Made by a program: the position numbers and the translations under genes. A stretch of DNA of 64,000 nucleotides, from assembly GCF_030269605.1 (NCBI RefSeq), contig NZ_BSTQ01000012.1, positions 186,001 to 250,000 of the forward strand. Direction: 5' to 3'. The stretch comes from Lentzea sp. NBRC 105346 (GTDB lineage: Bacteria; Actinomycetota; Actinomycetes; Mycobacteriales; Pseudonocardiaceae). The notes under the pieces were generated by a model. It worked only from the letters and a program-made list of their open reading frames with translations, was not told where the DNA came from and did no database searches. Positions 41,929 through 50,546 of this stretch are shown here, piece after piece. Every line of letters begins with the position of its first letter. The first letter of the stretch is position 1.

Positions 41929-42495
41929 TCAATTGGACGTGGGAGCGACGCCCAGATTGCGCATTTCCTGACACTTCGGGGCACTCGTCGCGGCCTTCTC
42001 CAGCTCTGGGACGGCCTCGAGGTCCTTCAGCGGGTCCGCGAGCTGGCTGAGCTTCGCGATCGCCTCTCCGGCAGCCTGGAGGCCACCAGAGGCGTCGTTC
42101 GCGTCGGCTTGCTCGATCTTGGTCTTCGCCTCGGTGAAGGTGGCGGCGAGCGTGGTGAACGCGTCGGCCATCTTGTTCACGGCGGCCTCGCCGCCCGCGA
42201 TCGGTGACGGGCCGACCTTGCGCAGCTCCTCCGCGGACTTGGTGAAGGCGGCGGAGAGCTGGCCCATGTAGGCCGCCATGTCGGCCTTCAGCTTGGCCGG
42301 GTCACCGCTGTCCAGCTTGGGCGCGCTCTTCTCGAGCTTGGCGAACTCCGAGGCGGCGGCGCAGACCTTGTCCATGTACTGCACGGCCGCGGCGTCGTTG
42401 GCGGAGCTCGTGGGCGAGGTATTGCCGCCGTTTCCCGAAGTACAGCCGGCGAGCACGACGGCGGCGGCGACTGCTGCGATCCAGACGTGGCGCAT
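41929..42495 (-). CDS. lipoprotein, unknown, paralogue of the previous gene
   Basis: 188 aa. Lipobox VVLAGC at about residue 18. The mature part is an all-helical bundle beginning VQYMDKVCAAASEFAKLEKS and ending SAPKCQEMRNLG, matching the adjacent gene in size, cysteine positions and spacing. The two lie 59 bp apart on the same strand. Function unknown. Confidence 0.75.
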   Translation of the reverse strand: MRHVWIAAVAAAVVLAGCTSGNGGNTSPTSSANDAAAVQYMDKVCAAASEFAKLEKSAPKLDSGDPAKLKADMAAYMGQLSAAFTKSAEELRKVGPSPIAGGEAAVNKMADAFTTLAATFTEAKTKIEQADANDASGGLQAAGEAIAKLSQLADPLKDLEAVPELEKAATSAPKCQEMRNLGVAPTSN

Positions 42496-42524
42496 TGCCT
42501 GACCATAACCCGGAACAAGACGAA

Positions 42525-42561
42525 GGGAGCTTTCCAGACGCTGTGCGCCTGGAAAGCTCCC
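42525..42561 (-). terminator. hairpin terminator of hppA
   Basis: GGGAGCTTTCCAG (42525-42537), 11-nt loop, CTGGAAAGCTCCC (42549-42561): a perfect 13-bp stem. On the minus strand it is followed by a T-rich tail TTCGTCTTGTT, 15 bp after the hppA stop. Confidence 0.85.
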
Positions 42562-42576
42562 TCGCCGGGGTTGTTG

Positions 42577-44886
42577 CTACGCGGCGCCGTTGCTCACGGT
42601 CTCCGCGGGGGTGTCCGCGATGGCCGTGCCACGACGCTTCGACACGGTGACCGCGCCGATGATCACAATGGCGGCGACCGCCGCGATGATGAAGCGGATC
42701 GCGTCGTTCGCGCCGTCACCGACCGTGAAGGCCACGATCGCGGGCGCGATCAGCACCGACACCAGGTTCATCACCTTGATGAGCGGGTTGATCGCGGGAC
42801 CGGCGGTGTCCTTGAACGGGTCGCCGACGGTGTCACCGATGACGGTCGCGGCGTGCGGGTCGGAACCCTTGCCGCCGTGGTGGCCGTCCTCGACGAGCTT
42901 CTTCGCGTTGTCCCACGCGCCACCGGAGTTGGCGAGGAACACGGCCATCAGGGTGCCGGTCGCGATGGCACCCGCGAGGTAGCCGGCGAGCGGGCCGACG
43001 CCGAGACCGAAGCCGACGGCCACCGGGGCGAGCACGGCCATCAGGCCGGGCGTCGCGAGCTCGCGCAGCGAGTCCTTCGTGCAGATGTCGACGACCTTGC
43101 CGTACTCCGGCTTGACCGTGCCGTCCATGATGCCGGGGTTGTCCCGGAACTGGCGGCGCACCTCGAACACGATCGCGCCCGCGGCGCGCGTCACCGCGTT
43201 GACCGCGAGGCCGGAGAACATGAACACGACGGCCGCGCCGATGGCGATGCCGACGAGCACGTTCGGGCTGAACACGACGAACGAGAACGAGGTCAGGTCC
43301 GGCTTGAGGTTGCCGGCCTTCTGCAGCGCCTGACCGATCGCGTCGCTGTAGGAGCCGAACAGCGCGGTCGCGGCGAGCACTGCCGTCGCGATCGCGATGC
43401 CCTTGGTGATGGCCTTCGTGGTGTTGCCGACCGCGTCGAGCTCGGTGAGGATCTTCGCGCCCTCGCCGTGCACGTCACCGGACATCTCGGCGATGCCCTG
43501 CGCGTTGTCCGAGACCGGGCCGAAGGTGTCCATCGCGACGATGACACCGACGGTGGTGAGCAGACCACAACCGGCCAGCGCGATCGCGAACAGCGCGACG
43601 ACGACCGAACCGGACAGCAGGAACGCGCCGTAGACGGCGGCACCGATGACCAGCGCGGTGTAGACGGCGGACTCGAAGCCGACCGAGATACCGGACAGGA
43701 TGACGGTGGCCGCACCCGTCAGCGACGTCCGGCCGACCTCCTGCACCGGCTTGTGCTCGGTGCCGGTGAAGTAGCCGGTCAGCCAGAGGATGACGCCGGC
43801 GAGCACGATGCCGATGATCACCGCGACGGCCGCGATCAGCGACGGGTTGCCGTTGGTGGCCTTGATGGCGTCGGAGACGCCGTTCAGGTCGGCGAACGAG
43901 CCCGGCAGGAACGCGAACGCGGCGATCGTGCAGAGCACCGCGGAGATCACGGCCGAGATGTAGAACGACCGGTTGATCGCGGTCAGGCCTCCCTCGCCCG
44001 AGCGCGCATTGGTCGTGTAGACACCGATGACCGCGGTCAGCACACCGATCGCGGGCACGATCAGCGGGAACAGCAGACCCTGCGCACCGAACGCGGCGGT
44101 GCCGAGGATCAGCGACGCGACCAGGGTCACGGCGTAGGACTCGAAGAGGTCCGCGGCCATACCGGCGCAGTCACCGACGTTGTCACCGACGTTGTCGGCG
44201 ATCGTCGCGGCGTTGCGGGGGTCGTCCTCGGGGATGTTCTGCTCGACCTTGCCGACCAGGTCGGCGCCGACGTCAGCGGCCTTGGTGAAGATGCCGCCAC
44301 CGACACGCATGAACATCGCGAGCAGAGCGGCACCGAAACCGAAGCCCTCCAGCACCTTCGGCGCCTGGCCCGCGTAGACCAGCACGACCAGCGCGGCGCC
44401 GAACAGGCCGAGGCCGACGGTCGTCATGCCGACCACACCACCGGTGCGGAACGCGACGCGCATCGCCTTCTCGCGGCCGCCTTCGCCCTCGTTGGCGGCC
44501 GCGGCCACCCGCACGTTGGCGCGCGTGGACAACCACATGCCCAGGTAGCCGATCGTCGCGGAGAACGCAGCACCGACGACGAAGAACAACGACCTGCCGA
44601 TCCGCTCGCCGATGTCGTCGGCGGGAAGCGCGAACAGCAGTACGAACACGACGACGACAAAAATGCCGAGCGTGCGGAACTGCCGATTGAGGTAGGCCGC
44701 TGCGCCCTCCTGAACCGCCTTGGCGATGTCCTGCATCTTGGTGGTTCCTTGGCCGGCGGCCAGGACCTCCCTGAGCAGCACGTACCCGACGGCGAGAGCA
44801 GCCAGGGCGACCACGGCGACCGCGGCTACGACGCCGCGATCACCTCCGGAGAGCTCGAGGCTCTCCGCGAGGAATTGCCGGGACAT
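42577..44886 (-). CDS. hppA: K+-insensitive H+-pumping membrane pyrophosphatase
   Basis: 769 aa from ATG 44886 (GGAGG upstream). About 16 membrane helices. Substrate and metal site DVGADLVGKVEQNIPEDDPRN and DNVGDNVGDCAGMAADLFE; AVGNTTKAITKG has Lys at the position that separates K+-independent pumps (Lys) from K+-dependent ones (Ala); the C-terminal VIGDTVGDPFKDTAGPAIN is intact. Couples pyrophosphate hydrolysis to proton export. Confidence 0.97.
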   Translation of the reverse strand: MSRQFLAESLELSGGDRGVVAAVAVVALAALAVGYVLLREVLAAGQGTTKMQDIAKAVQEGAAAYLNRQFRTLGIFVVVVFVLLFALPADDIGERIGRSLFFVVGAAFSATIGYLGMWLSTRANVRVAAAANEGEGGREKAMRVAFRTGGVVGMTTVGLGLFGAALVVLVYAGQAPKVLEGFGFGAALLAMFMRVGGGIFTKAADVGADLVGKVEQNIPEDDPRNAATIADNVGDNVGDCAGMAADLFESYAVTLVASLILGTAAFGAQGLLFPLIVPAIGVLTAVIGVYTTNARSGEGGLTAINRSFYISAVISAVLCTIAAFAFLPGSFADLNGVSDAIKATNGNPSLIAAVAVIIGIVLAGVILWLTGYFTGTEHKPVQEVGRTSLTGAATVILSGISVGFESAVYTALVIGAAVYGAFLLSGSVVVALFAIALAGCGLLTTVGVIVAMDTFGPVSDNAQGIAEMSGDVHGEGAKILTELDAVGNTTKAITKGIAIATAVLAATALFGSYSDAIGQALQKAGNLKPDLTSFSFVVFSPNVLVGIAIGAAVVFMFSGLAVNAVTRAAGAIVFEVRRQFRDNPGIMDGTVKPEYGKVVDICTKDSLRELATPGLMAVLAPVAVGFGLGVGPLAGYLAGAIATGTLMAVFLANSGGAWDNAKKLVEDGHHGGKGSDPHAATVIGDTVGDPFKDTAGPAINPLIKVMNLVSVLIAPAIVAFTVGDGANDAIRFIIAAVAAIVIIGAVTVSKRRGTAIADTPAETVSNGAA

Positions 44887-44978
44887 CCGTCCTCCTGGTG
44901 AGTTGCCATTGCAGCGCCAAGGCGACCAGCCGCCCGGACGCGACGTGATGCATCCCTCATTGGATGCGATGAGCGGGG

Positions 44979-45006
44979 AGTCTAAGGGTTGCTTACACCG
45001 AGACAA
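44979..45006 (-). promoter_or_regulatory. likely hppA promoter
   Basis: On the minus strand TTGTCT (45001-45006), 16-bp spacer, TAGACT (44979-44984). The transcript would have a leader of roughly 85 nt before the ATG at 44886. Confidence 0.5.
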
Positions 45007-45090
45007 CAAAGTGTCCCGATCCGTGCACACACCGTTATCCGCCCAGGAAGGCGAGTCGGACTGTCAGGGGTCTGTGCAAAGCTCGGTCAC

Positions 45091-47382
45091 GTGGTGGATC
45101 AGGGACGGCGCCTGCTGGACCGCGTGCTGGCCGGGGTGCCCGCCGGGGAGTCGCCGCTGACGCACGTCAGCGACCTGCCCCAGCGCGTGGCATCCCATGC
45201 GCCGTGGCCTTCGTGGGCGCCTTCGTCGGTGGTGTCGGCGTTCGAGTCGTGCGGCGTTTCGTCGCCGTGGGAGCACCAGGCTTCCGCGGCGTCGTTGGCA
45301 TGGTCGGGTTCGAACGTCGTCGTCTCAACAGGCACCGCGTCCGGCAAGTCGCTGGCCTACCAGCTGCCGGTGCTCAGCACCTTGGTCACGGACTCGCGCG
45401 CGACCGCGTTGTATTTGGCGCCGACGAAAGCACTTGGGGCGGACCAGCTCCGCTCGGTGTGCTCCCTGGGGCTGCCTGGTGTGCGCGCGGCGTCGTTCGA
45501 CGGCGACACGCCGCTCGCGGAGCGCGACTGGGTGCGCGAACACGCCAACTGGGTGTTCACCAACCCGGACATGCTGCACCGCGGGATCCTCCCCCGGCAC
45601 TCCAAGTGGCTGCGCTTCTTCCGGCGGCTGGCGTATGTCGTCGTCGACGAATGTCATGCCTACCGCGGCGTCTTCGGCTCCCACGTCGCCCTGCTGCTGC
45701 GGCGCCTGCAACGAGTCGCCCGAAAGTATGGTTCTTCGCCGGTGTTCGTGCTCGCGTCGGCAACGGTGTCGGATCCCGCCGCTTCGGCGTCGCGACTGCT
45801 GGGCGCTTCGTGCACGGCGGTGACGGAGGACTGCTCGCCGCGCGCGTCCCGCACGGTGGCGTTGTGGGAGCCGCCGTTGACGTCGCTGGCCGGTGAGCAC
45901 GGCGCCCCGGTGCGCCGGTCCGCGGGCAGCGAGACCGCCCGGATCCTCGCCGACCTGGTCGTCGAGGGCGCACGTTCTTTGGCCTTCGTACGTTCACGGC
46001 GCGGTGCGGAGCTGGCCGCTATCGGAGCCCGCAGAGTTCTGTCCGAAGTGGACTCGTCACTGGTTCCTCGGGTAGCCGCCTACCGATCCGGCTACCTGCC
46101 CGAGGAGCGCCGGGCGTTGGAGAAGTCGTTGTCCTCCGGCGAATTGCTGGGCGTCGCGACGACGAACGCGTTGGAACTGGGCGTCGACATCGTCGGCCTC
46201 GACGCCGTTGTGGTCGCCGGTTTCCCAGGCACCCTGGCGTCGTTCTGGCAGCAGGCGGGACGCGCCGGCCGAGCCGGCGACAGCGCTCTGGTGGTGTTCG
46301 TAGCGCGCGACGACCCGTTGGACACATACCTCGTGCACCACCCGTCGGCCGTGCTGGACCGCCCGGTCGAGGCAACTGTGTTGGATCCGACGAACCCCTA
46401 TGTGCTGGGCCCGCAACTGGCGTGCGCGGCCGCCGAACTACCCCTCACCCCAACGGATCTCGAGGCCTTCGGCCCGGCCGCCTCCTCGGTGCTGGATTCG
46501 TTGGTGGCGGACCGCGTGCTGCGCAAACGCCCCGTTGGCTGGTATTGGGCGTCGCACGACCAGCCGCACGCGGGCGTCGACATCCGCGGGTCGGGCGGCG
46601 ATCAGGTCGCCGTAGTGGAGGCCGACTCCGGCCGCATGCTCGGCACGGTCGATCCGGGTTCCGCGTGCTGGCAGGTGCATCCCGGTGCCGTATATCTGCA
46701 CCAGGGCGCGTCGTACGTGGTCGACGAGCTGGATCTCGAGCACGGGCTCGCCATGGTGCACGCCGAGGAGCCCGAGTGGACCACCCAGCCGCGTGACGTC
46801 GTCGACATTTCCGTTGTGGACACAGTGGAAAGCCTGTCCTTTGACGGCGTCACCGTCTCGTTGGGTTCGGTGGAGGTCACGACCCAGGTGGTCGGCTACC
46901 TGCGCCGCCTGCCGTCCGGCAAGGTCATCGACCAGATCCCGCTCGACCTGCCGTCGCAGACCCTGGACACGCGGGCCGTCTGGTACACCATCTCCGATTC
47001 GTTGCTGGGCGACGTCCTGGAGCACCGCCGCGTCGCCGGCGCGTTGCACGCCGCCGAGCATGCGGCGATCGGCCTGCTGCCGTTGTTCGCCGTCTGCGAC
47101 CGTTGGGACATCGGCGGCGTGTCGACGGCCGTGCATCCGGACACCGGTGCGGCGACCGTGTTCGTGCACGACGGGCATCCGGGCGGGGCGGGGTTCGCGG
47201 ACCGGGGTTTCGCGGCGATCGTGCCGTGGCTGACGGCGACGCGTGAGGCGATCAGTTCCTGCACGTGCCCGTTCGGGTGCCCGTCCTGCGTGCAGTCGCC
47301 CAAGTGCGGCAACGGAAACGAGCCTCTGGACAAGGCGGGCGCGGTAGCGGTGCTGGAGGTGGTGCTGAAGGCGATCTCGTAA
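45091..47382 (+). CDS. DEAD/DEAH-box helicase with DUF1998 zinc module (MrfA/YprA family)
   Basis: 763 aa from GTG 45091 (the next codon is also GTG). Walker A VVVSTGTASGKSLAYQLPVL, DECH box VVVDECHAYRGVFGSH, motif III LASATVSD, motif VI WQQAGRAGRAGDSALVVFV. The C-terminal CTCPFGCPSCVQSPKCG is the four-cysteine DUF1998 cluster. The Bacillus member MrfA/MrfB acts in mitomycin-C damage repair. Mycobacterium has a helicase in the same position (Rv3649). Confidence 0.9.
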   Translation: MVDQGRRLLDRVLAGVPAGESPLTHVSDLPQRVASHAPWPSWAPSSVVSAFESCGVSSPWEHQASAASLAWSGSNVVVSTGTASGKSLAYQLPVLSTLVTDSRATALYLAPTKALGADQLRSVCSLGLPGVRAASFDGDTPLAERDWVREHANWVFTNPDMLHRGILPRHSKWLRFFRRLAYVVVDECHAYRGVFGSHVALLLRRLQRVARKYGSSPVFVLASATVSDPAASASRLLGASCTAVTEDCSPRASRTVALWEPPLTSLAGEHGAPVRRSAGSETARILADLVVEGARSLAFVRSRRGAELAAIGARRVLSEVDSSLVPRVAAYRSGYLPEERRALEKSLSSGELLGVATTNALELGVDIVGLDAVVVAGFPGTLASFWQQAGRAGRAGDSALVVFVARDDPLDTYLVHHPSAVLDRPVEATVLDPTNPYVLGPQLACAAAELPLTPTDLEAFGPAASSVLDSLVADRVLRKRPVGWYWASHDQPHAGVDIRGSGGDQVAVVEADSGRMLGTVDPGSACWQVHPGAVYLHQGASYVVDELDLEHGLAMVHAEEPEWTTQPRDVVDISVVDTVESLSFDGVTVSLGSVEVTTQVVGYLRRLPSGKVIDQIPLDLPSQTLDTRAVWYTISDSLLGDVLEHRRVAGALHAAEHAAIGLLPLFAVCDRWDIGGVSTAVHPDTGAATVFVHDGHPGGAGFADRGFAAIVPWLTATREAISSCTCPFGCPSCVQSPKCGNGNEPLDKAGAVAVLEVVLKAIS

Positions 47383-47389
47383 GCCCCAG

Positions 47390-47495
47390 AACTGTCAGAC
47401 CCTCCCGGTACGCTAAATCCGGGCCCCTGACTTCCCTCGCCCCGAACCGAAGCACCCCCGAATCCGATCCTAGTCGCGGGGTCTGACAATTTCGG
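47390..47495. repeat. inverted pair of GTCTGACA elements
   Basis: AACTGTCAGACCC (47390-47402) and GGGTCTGACAATTTCGG (47479-47495) face each other across about 76 bp, directly after the helicase stop. A third copy is at 14435-14451. Confidence 0.6.
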
Positions 47496-47738
47496 TGCCC
47501 TCGCAGCTCGCACACCCCGGCGCGCTTCGCCCGCCACGTGCCGACGGCGTTCAGGTTTCCATGCCAGGACGGGATTCAGGTCGTACGCCACGAGGGTTCC
47601 GACAACCTCGGCGAGCTCTCACCCATAAACCTTGTACGCCGCGGCGGCATTCGGCTCGGTAACGCCTACCTCCGACCCCACCGGCCCTGCGCGATCACGC
47701 ACGCCGATCACGCATCCCCGATGGGGCACCACCGCCCT

Positions 47739-47844
47739 GCGCTGTCGCGTCGGCGTGTCGAGCCTGTTTTTTCGCGGCCACCGAGCGAAGCGAGCTGAGC
47801 CGCGAAAAAACACGCTCGATGCGCCGACTTCCCGGCGACAGCGC
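47739..47844. repeat. large imperfect hairpin
   Basis: The inner stem TGTTTTTTCGCGGC (47765-47778) pairs perfectly with GCCGCGAAAAAACA (47799-47812). The pairing continues outward with interruptions to GCGCTGTCGC (47739-47748) and GCGACAGCGC (47835-47844). The 20-nt loop contains GAGCGAAGCGAGC, a motif seen in other hairpins here. Confidence 0.75.
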
Positions 47845-48235
47845 CGTCCGAGCGGAGCGAGGACAATTAGATACAGAACGCGCCGGGGGCGACGGTCGCG
47901 GGTCCGACCGACGCGCACCCCGGCGCGTTCCACACTGCCGAACACTCGGGCGGTGGTGCCTGCTACCGCTGCACGACGTTTGCCTTGGGACATCGGCGGA
48001 TTCTCTTGGTCGTCGCTCATGGACATTGGGAGGCGTCGTTGTCCGTGCGACGGGTTTCCGGGAGGAGGATCCGGCTTCGCCGACCGCGGCCTGCTGCTGG
48101 GCTAGGCCACTATCGTCCTTTGGCTCAGTGGTGCGCGGGAGGCGCTCCTTTCCGCTCGGTGTTCGGCTTCATGCCCGTCCGATCATCCGTCGAAGTGCGG
48201 GGTACGACGGTTCCGCCGGATCGGGCAGGTGGTGC

Positions 48236-48298
48236 GGCCGCGCTGGGCATCGTTCTCGGGGTTGTCGGGGAGAGTCCACAACGACACCCAGCGCGGCC
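48236..48298 (-). terminator. hairpin after the prim-pol gene
   Basis: GGCCGCGCTGGG (48236-48247) and CCCAGCGCGGCC (48287-48298) are perfect 12-bp arms, 9 bp beyond the minus-strand stop. No T-run, so a terminator or 3'-end stabiliser is only probable. Confidence 0.5.
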
Positions 48299-48307
48299 GG
48301 GTCTACA

Positions 48308-48928
48308 TCAGACGGACGCCAGTTCGGGGGTCTCGGCCATGTGCAGCACCTCGACCAGTGCGTCCTGCACGATGTGCGCGTCCGGGAGGTCGCGGCCGCA
48401 GATCTGCGGCTTGACCCGCCAGTGCACGACACCGTGCGACATCGGGGTGGGCGGCAGCGGGATGTACTCGCCCTGTGCCAGGTGACGGACGTCCTCGTGC
48501 TGGCGCAGCTCGGTGTTGAGCGTCGAGCCGGACGCCACGAGGAACATCCACCGGCCGGCCGGCGTCGCCGCGATCGGCACCGGGATGCCCATGTTGCGCA
48601 GCGCACCCGCCGCGCGGCGGCCGAGGTCCGTGCCGACCTCGATCGCGTCGACGACGTGGCCGGTCGCGACGAGCAGGCTGTACGAGCGGCCCGCCCACCA
48701 GGTGGCGACCTGCTCGGGCCGCGTGCCGATCCGCTCCTGCCAGTCGCGGTGCACCGGAACCGGGCCGGCGGCCTCGAGGCCGTCGCGGCCGGCCCACTTC
48801 GTCTCGCCCGTTGCGGAGACCGTCGGATAGGTGCCTGGCAGCACAGGCCAACCGCGCCACGCGAGGCTCACGGCCTCAGCACGCAGCTCGATGCGGAAGG
48901 CCCCGCGCCAACTATCCGACCACTCCAT
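48308..48928 (-). CDS. stand-alone prim-pol (bifunctional DNA primase/polymerase N-terminal) domain protein
   Basis: 206 aa from ATG 48928 (AAGGA close upstream). Resembles the short prim-pol domain proteins common in Pseudonocardiaceae: RIELRAEAVSLAWRGWPVLPGTYP, then VATWWAGRSYSLLVATGHVVDAIEV, where the D-A-I-E corresponds to the metal-binding acidic pair of AEP primases, and GRWMFLVASG. It lacks a helicase partner, so a chromosomal repair or regulatory role is possible. Preceded by tandem operator-like repeats. Confidence 0.7.
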   Translation of the reverse strand: MEWSDSWRGAFRIELRAEAVSLAWRGWPVLPGTYPTVSATGETKWAGRDGLEAAGPVPVHRDWQERIGTRPEQVATWWAGRSYSLLVATGHVVDAIEVGTDLGRRAAGALRNMGIPVPIAATPAGRWMFLVASGSTLNTELRQHEDVRHLAQGEYIPLPPTPMSHGVVHWRVKPQICGRDLPDAHIVQDALVEVLHMAETPELASV

Positions 48929-48961
48929 CTTCCTTCGCCTCCAAGATCTGCTCGACACCAT

Positions 48962-48998
48962 CGGACACCGTGTCGGTTTTCGTAGGACACCGTGTCGG
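48962..48998 (-). promoter_or_regulatory. two tandem 15-bp operator-like repeats before the prim-pol gene
   Basis: GGACACCGTGTCGGT occurs twice, each centred on the palindrome GACACCGTGTC (48964-48974 and 48986-48996), centres 22 bp apart, that is two helical turns on one face. A partial third copy, CGACACCA, precedes them. TetR-type regulators favour such sites; the protein is not identified. Confidence 0.7.
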
Positions 48999-49122
48999 TG
49001 CCGCCACTACAACTAACGACACCGGCGGCAAGCGAAGTAACCCTCGCTCGACAACTGGTAGCTATGAGACGGCGAACGCCAGGTACGTGACCGAGCAACT
49101 GAACTGTCGCGGTTTGGTTCGA

Positions 49123-49530
49123 TCAACGTTCAGCATGTCCGGACCCCGGTGTGAGTCCGCTCACCGCCGGAGGACGACCGCTCGTCGTGCCCCAAACGTC
49201 CCGATCTTCGGCCGGACCTGCCTTTGAACGTGCGCTCGCCGGGCCGAACGGCGTATCCGCGGACACCCGTACGCCGACCTCCCAGCCGCTCACCGCGCAC
49301 TCGTCCAACCGGCTCCGGTTCCGTTCGGCGACGCGTCGCGCCTGGTCACAGGCCACACCGTCACCCTCGATCAACCGCGTCGCCGCGGCGAGCGCCGCCA
49401 GATCGGCCGCACCGGTCACCCGGTGGCGGGTGATGACCGCTGAACCGACCTGAACGCCTGCGGCCAACAGAACCAGCAGGACCGCGGCCAACCCGACGCC
49501 GCTCACCGTCGCCGAACCGCGGTCGTTCAC
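49123..49530 (-). CDS. TadE-like pseudopilin, helicase/secretion neighbourhood type (Rv3654c-like)
   Basis: 135 aa from GTG 49530, overlapping the preceding stop by 4 bp. The N-terminal helix SATVSGVGLAAVLLVLLAAGVQVGSAVI is followed by RHRVTGAADLAALAAATRL, the conserved TadE/G stretch. A Cys pair (GVACDQA, DECAVSG) resembles its relatives. Last gene of the tad operon. Confidence 0.85.
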   Translation of the reverse strand: MNDRGSATVSGVGLAAVLLVLLAAGVQVGSAVITRHRVTGAADLAALAAATRLIEGDGVACDQARRVAERNRSRLDECAVSGWEVGVRVSADTPFGPASARSKAGPAEDRDVWGTTSGRPPAVSGLTPGSGHAER

Positions 49531-49823
49531 GTCGGCTCCAGCACGGCGAACGCCTCGGCTCTCAGCCGAAACCCATGACGAGTCGCGGCTACTTCGACGA
49601 TCACGGAATCACCGTCCTCATGCACGGTCACCGTGGCGCCGGGCGCGATGCGCCGTGCCGCGGCCTCGGCATGCCCCCGGTCGCCGCGCGCGATCAGCCG
49701 GGCCGCCTCCCGCGCCGCGTCGGTGCAGCGCAGCTGACCGACCATCGCGCTCATCCCGCCCGCGGCCAGCGCGAGGACCGCCAACAGCACGCAGATGACG
49801 ACCGCCGCCTCAACGGTGACCAT
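49527..49823 (-). CDS. TadE family pseudopilin (Rv3655c-like)
   Basis: 98 aa from ATG 49823. MVTVEAAVVICVLLAVLALAAGG with the Glu of pilin processing sites, then QLRCTDAAREAARLIARGD, the TadE core. The extra open frame upstream only overlaps the DUF4244 pilin gene. Minor pilin of the Flp/Tad apparatus. Confidence 0.85.
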   Translation of the reverse strand: MVTVEAAVVICVLLAVLALAAGGMSAMVGQLRCTDAAREAARLIARGDRGHAEAAARRIAPGATVTVHEDGDSVIVEVAATRHGFRLRAEAFAVLEPT

Positions 49824-49837
49824 GCCCCGGTCATCGG

Positions 49838-50005
49838 TCAGCTCACCGCCGACAGCGCGCTCTGCACGATCTGCGCGAGCTTGGCCTGAACGGCATCGCT
49901 CTTGATGATCAGATACAGCGCCGTGGCGAACGCCGCGGCCATGACCAGGCCGATGGCGTACTCGACCGTCGACATGCCGCGGTCGTTCTTCAGCGGGTTC
50001 CACAT
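49838..50005 (-). CDS. DUF4244 Flp-type major pilin candidate
   Basis: 55 aa from ATG 50005, with AAGGAGA upstream. RGMSTVEYAIGLVMAAAFATALYLIIKS is a typical prepilin: a G-M cleavage-like site, Glu at +5 (position 15) and one hydrophobic helix. The gene is easily missed because of its size. It sits between the TadC and TadE genes, where the actinobacterial major Flp-like subunit is found. Confidence 0.85.
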   Translation of the reverse strand: MWNPLKNDRGMSTVEYAIGLVMAAAFATALYLIIKSDAVQAKLAQIVQSALSAVS

Positions 50006-50015
50006 TCGTCTCTCC

Positions 50016-50546
50016 TTATTGTTCGAGGAACTTGGCCGCGAGTCCGAGCACCACCGGCAGCACGCCGACGCACACGAACGCGGGCAGGAAGCACAGCGCC
50101 AGCGGTCCCGCGACCAGCACCGCCGCCCGCTGGGCGCGCGCCTCGGCCCGGTCGCCGGCGTCCGCCCGCATCCGCGCCGCCAACTCGGCCGCGGCCTGAG
50201 CGAGCGCCGTGCCCGACCGGGCGGTGCGTCTGGCCGCCACGGCGAGCGGTGCCGTTTCCGGGTCTTCGAGCGCTTTGGCCCACGCCTGCTGCGGGTCCGC
50301 GCCCAGGGCGAGGAGTTCGGCGACGTGGTCGAGCGCCGGCACTTCGATCGCGCGCACCGCGGTCGCCACCGGGAGGCCAGCCCGGAGGCAGGCGGCGAGC
50401 AGGTCCCAGTCCGCCGCGCGCTGGAACGGCGAGTCGTCGGGCGGTATGGGCGGGGGCGGCGGGTCGTGCTGGCGGGTGAGTCTGGATATCGCGGGCGGGC
50501 GCGTGGGTGCGACCAGCAGGGCCAGGGCGAGTAGGAGGAGGGTCAT
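50016..50546 (-). CDS. TadC-like type II secretion F-domain protein
   Basis: 176 aa from ATG 50546, overlapping tadB by 4 bp. One N-terminal helix, then a half GspF domain (DWDLLAACLRAGLPVATAVRA, LEDPETAPLAVAARRTARSGTAL) and a C-terminal helix pair ending LCFLPAFVCVGVLPVVLGLAAKFL. Inner-membrane platform of the pilus machine. Confidence 0.85.
   Translation of the reverse strand: MTLLLLALALLVAPTRPPAISRLTRQHDPPPPPIPPDDSPFQRAADWDLLAACLRAGLPVATAVRAIEVPALDHVAELLALGADPQQAWAKALEDPETAPLAVAARRTARSGTALAQAAAELAARMRADAGDRAEARAQRAAVLVAGPLALCFLPAFVCVGVLPVVLGLAAKFLEQ

Larger units (their letters stand above)
47383..48307. other. 925-bp gene-free, hairpin-rich region
   Basis: No frame on either strand shows plausible protein sequence; the open frames are GC-driven. 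Contents: an inverted pair of GTCTGACA elements (47390-47495), a large imperfect hairpin (47739-47844), near-repeated CACCCCGGCGCG blocks at about 47513 and 47916, and a 12-bp hairpin (48236-48298). It may be a decayed gene or a recombination scar. Confidence 0.6.

Noticed and set aside
42487..44901. Plus-strand frame of about 800 codons opposite hppA
   Set aside because: Charged, low-complexity translation typical of antisense frames in high-GC DNA; hppA is certain.
47538..48303. Several 80-400 codon frames in the gap after the helicase
   Set aside because: None has a ribosome-binding site plus plausible protein sequence; translated hairpins (FFRGSARFARWPRKN-like) reveal them as non-coding.
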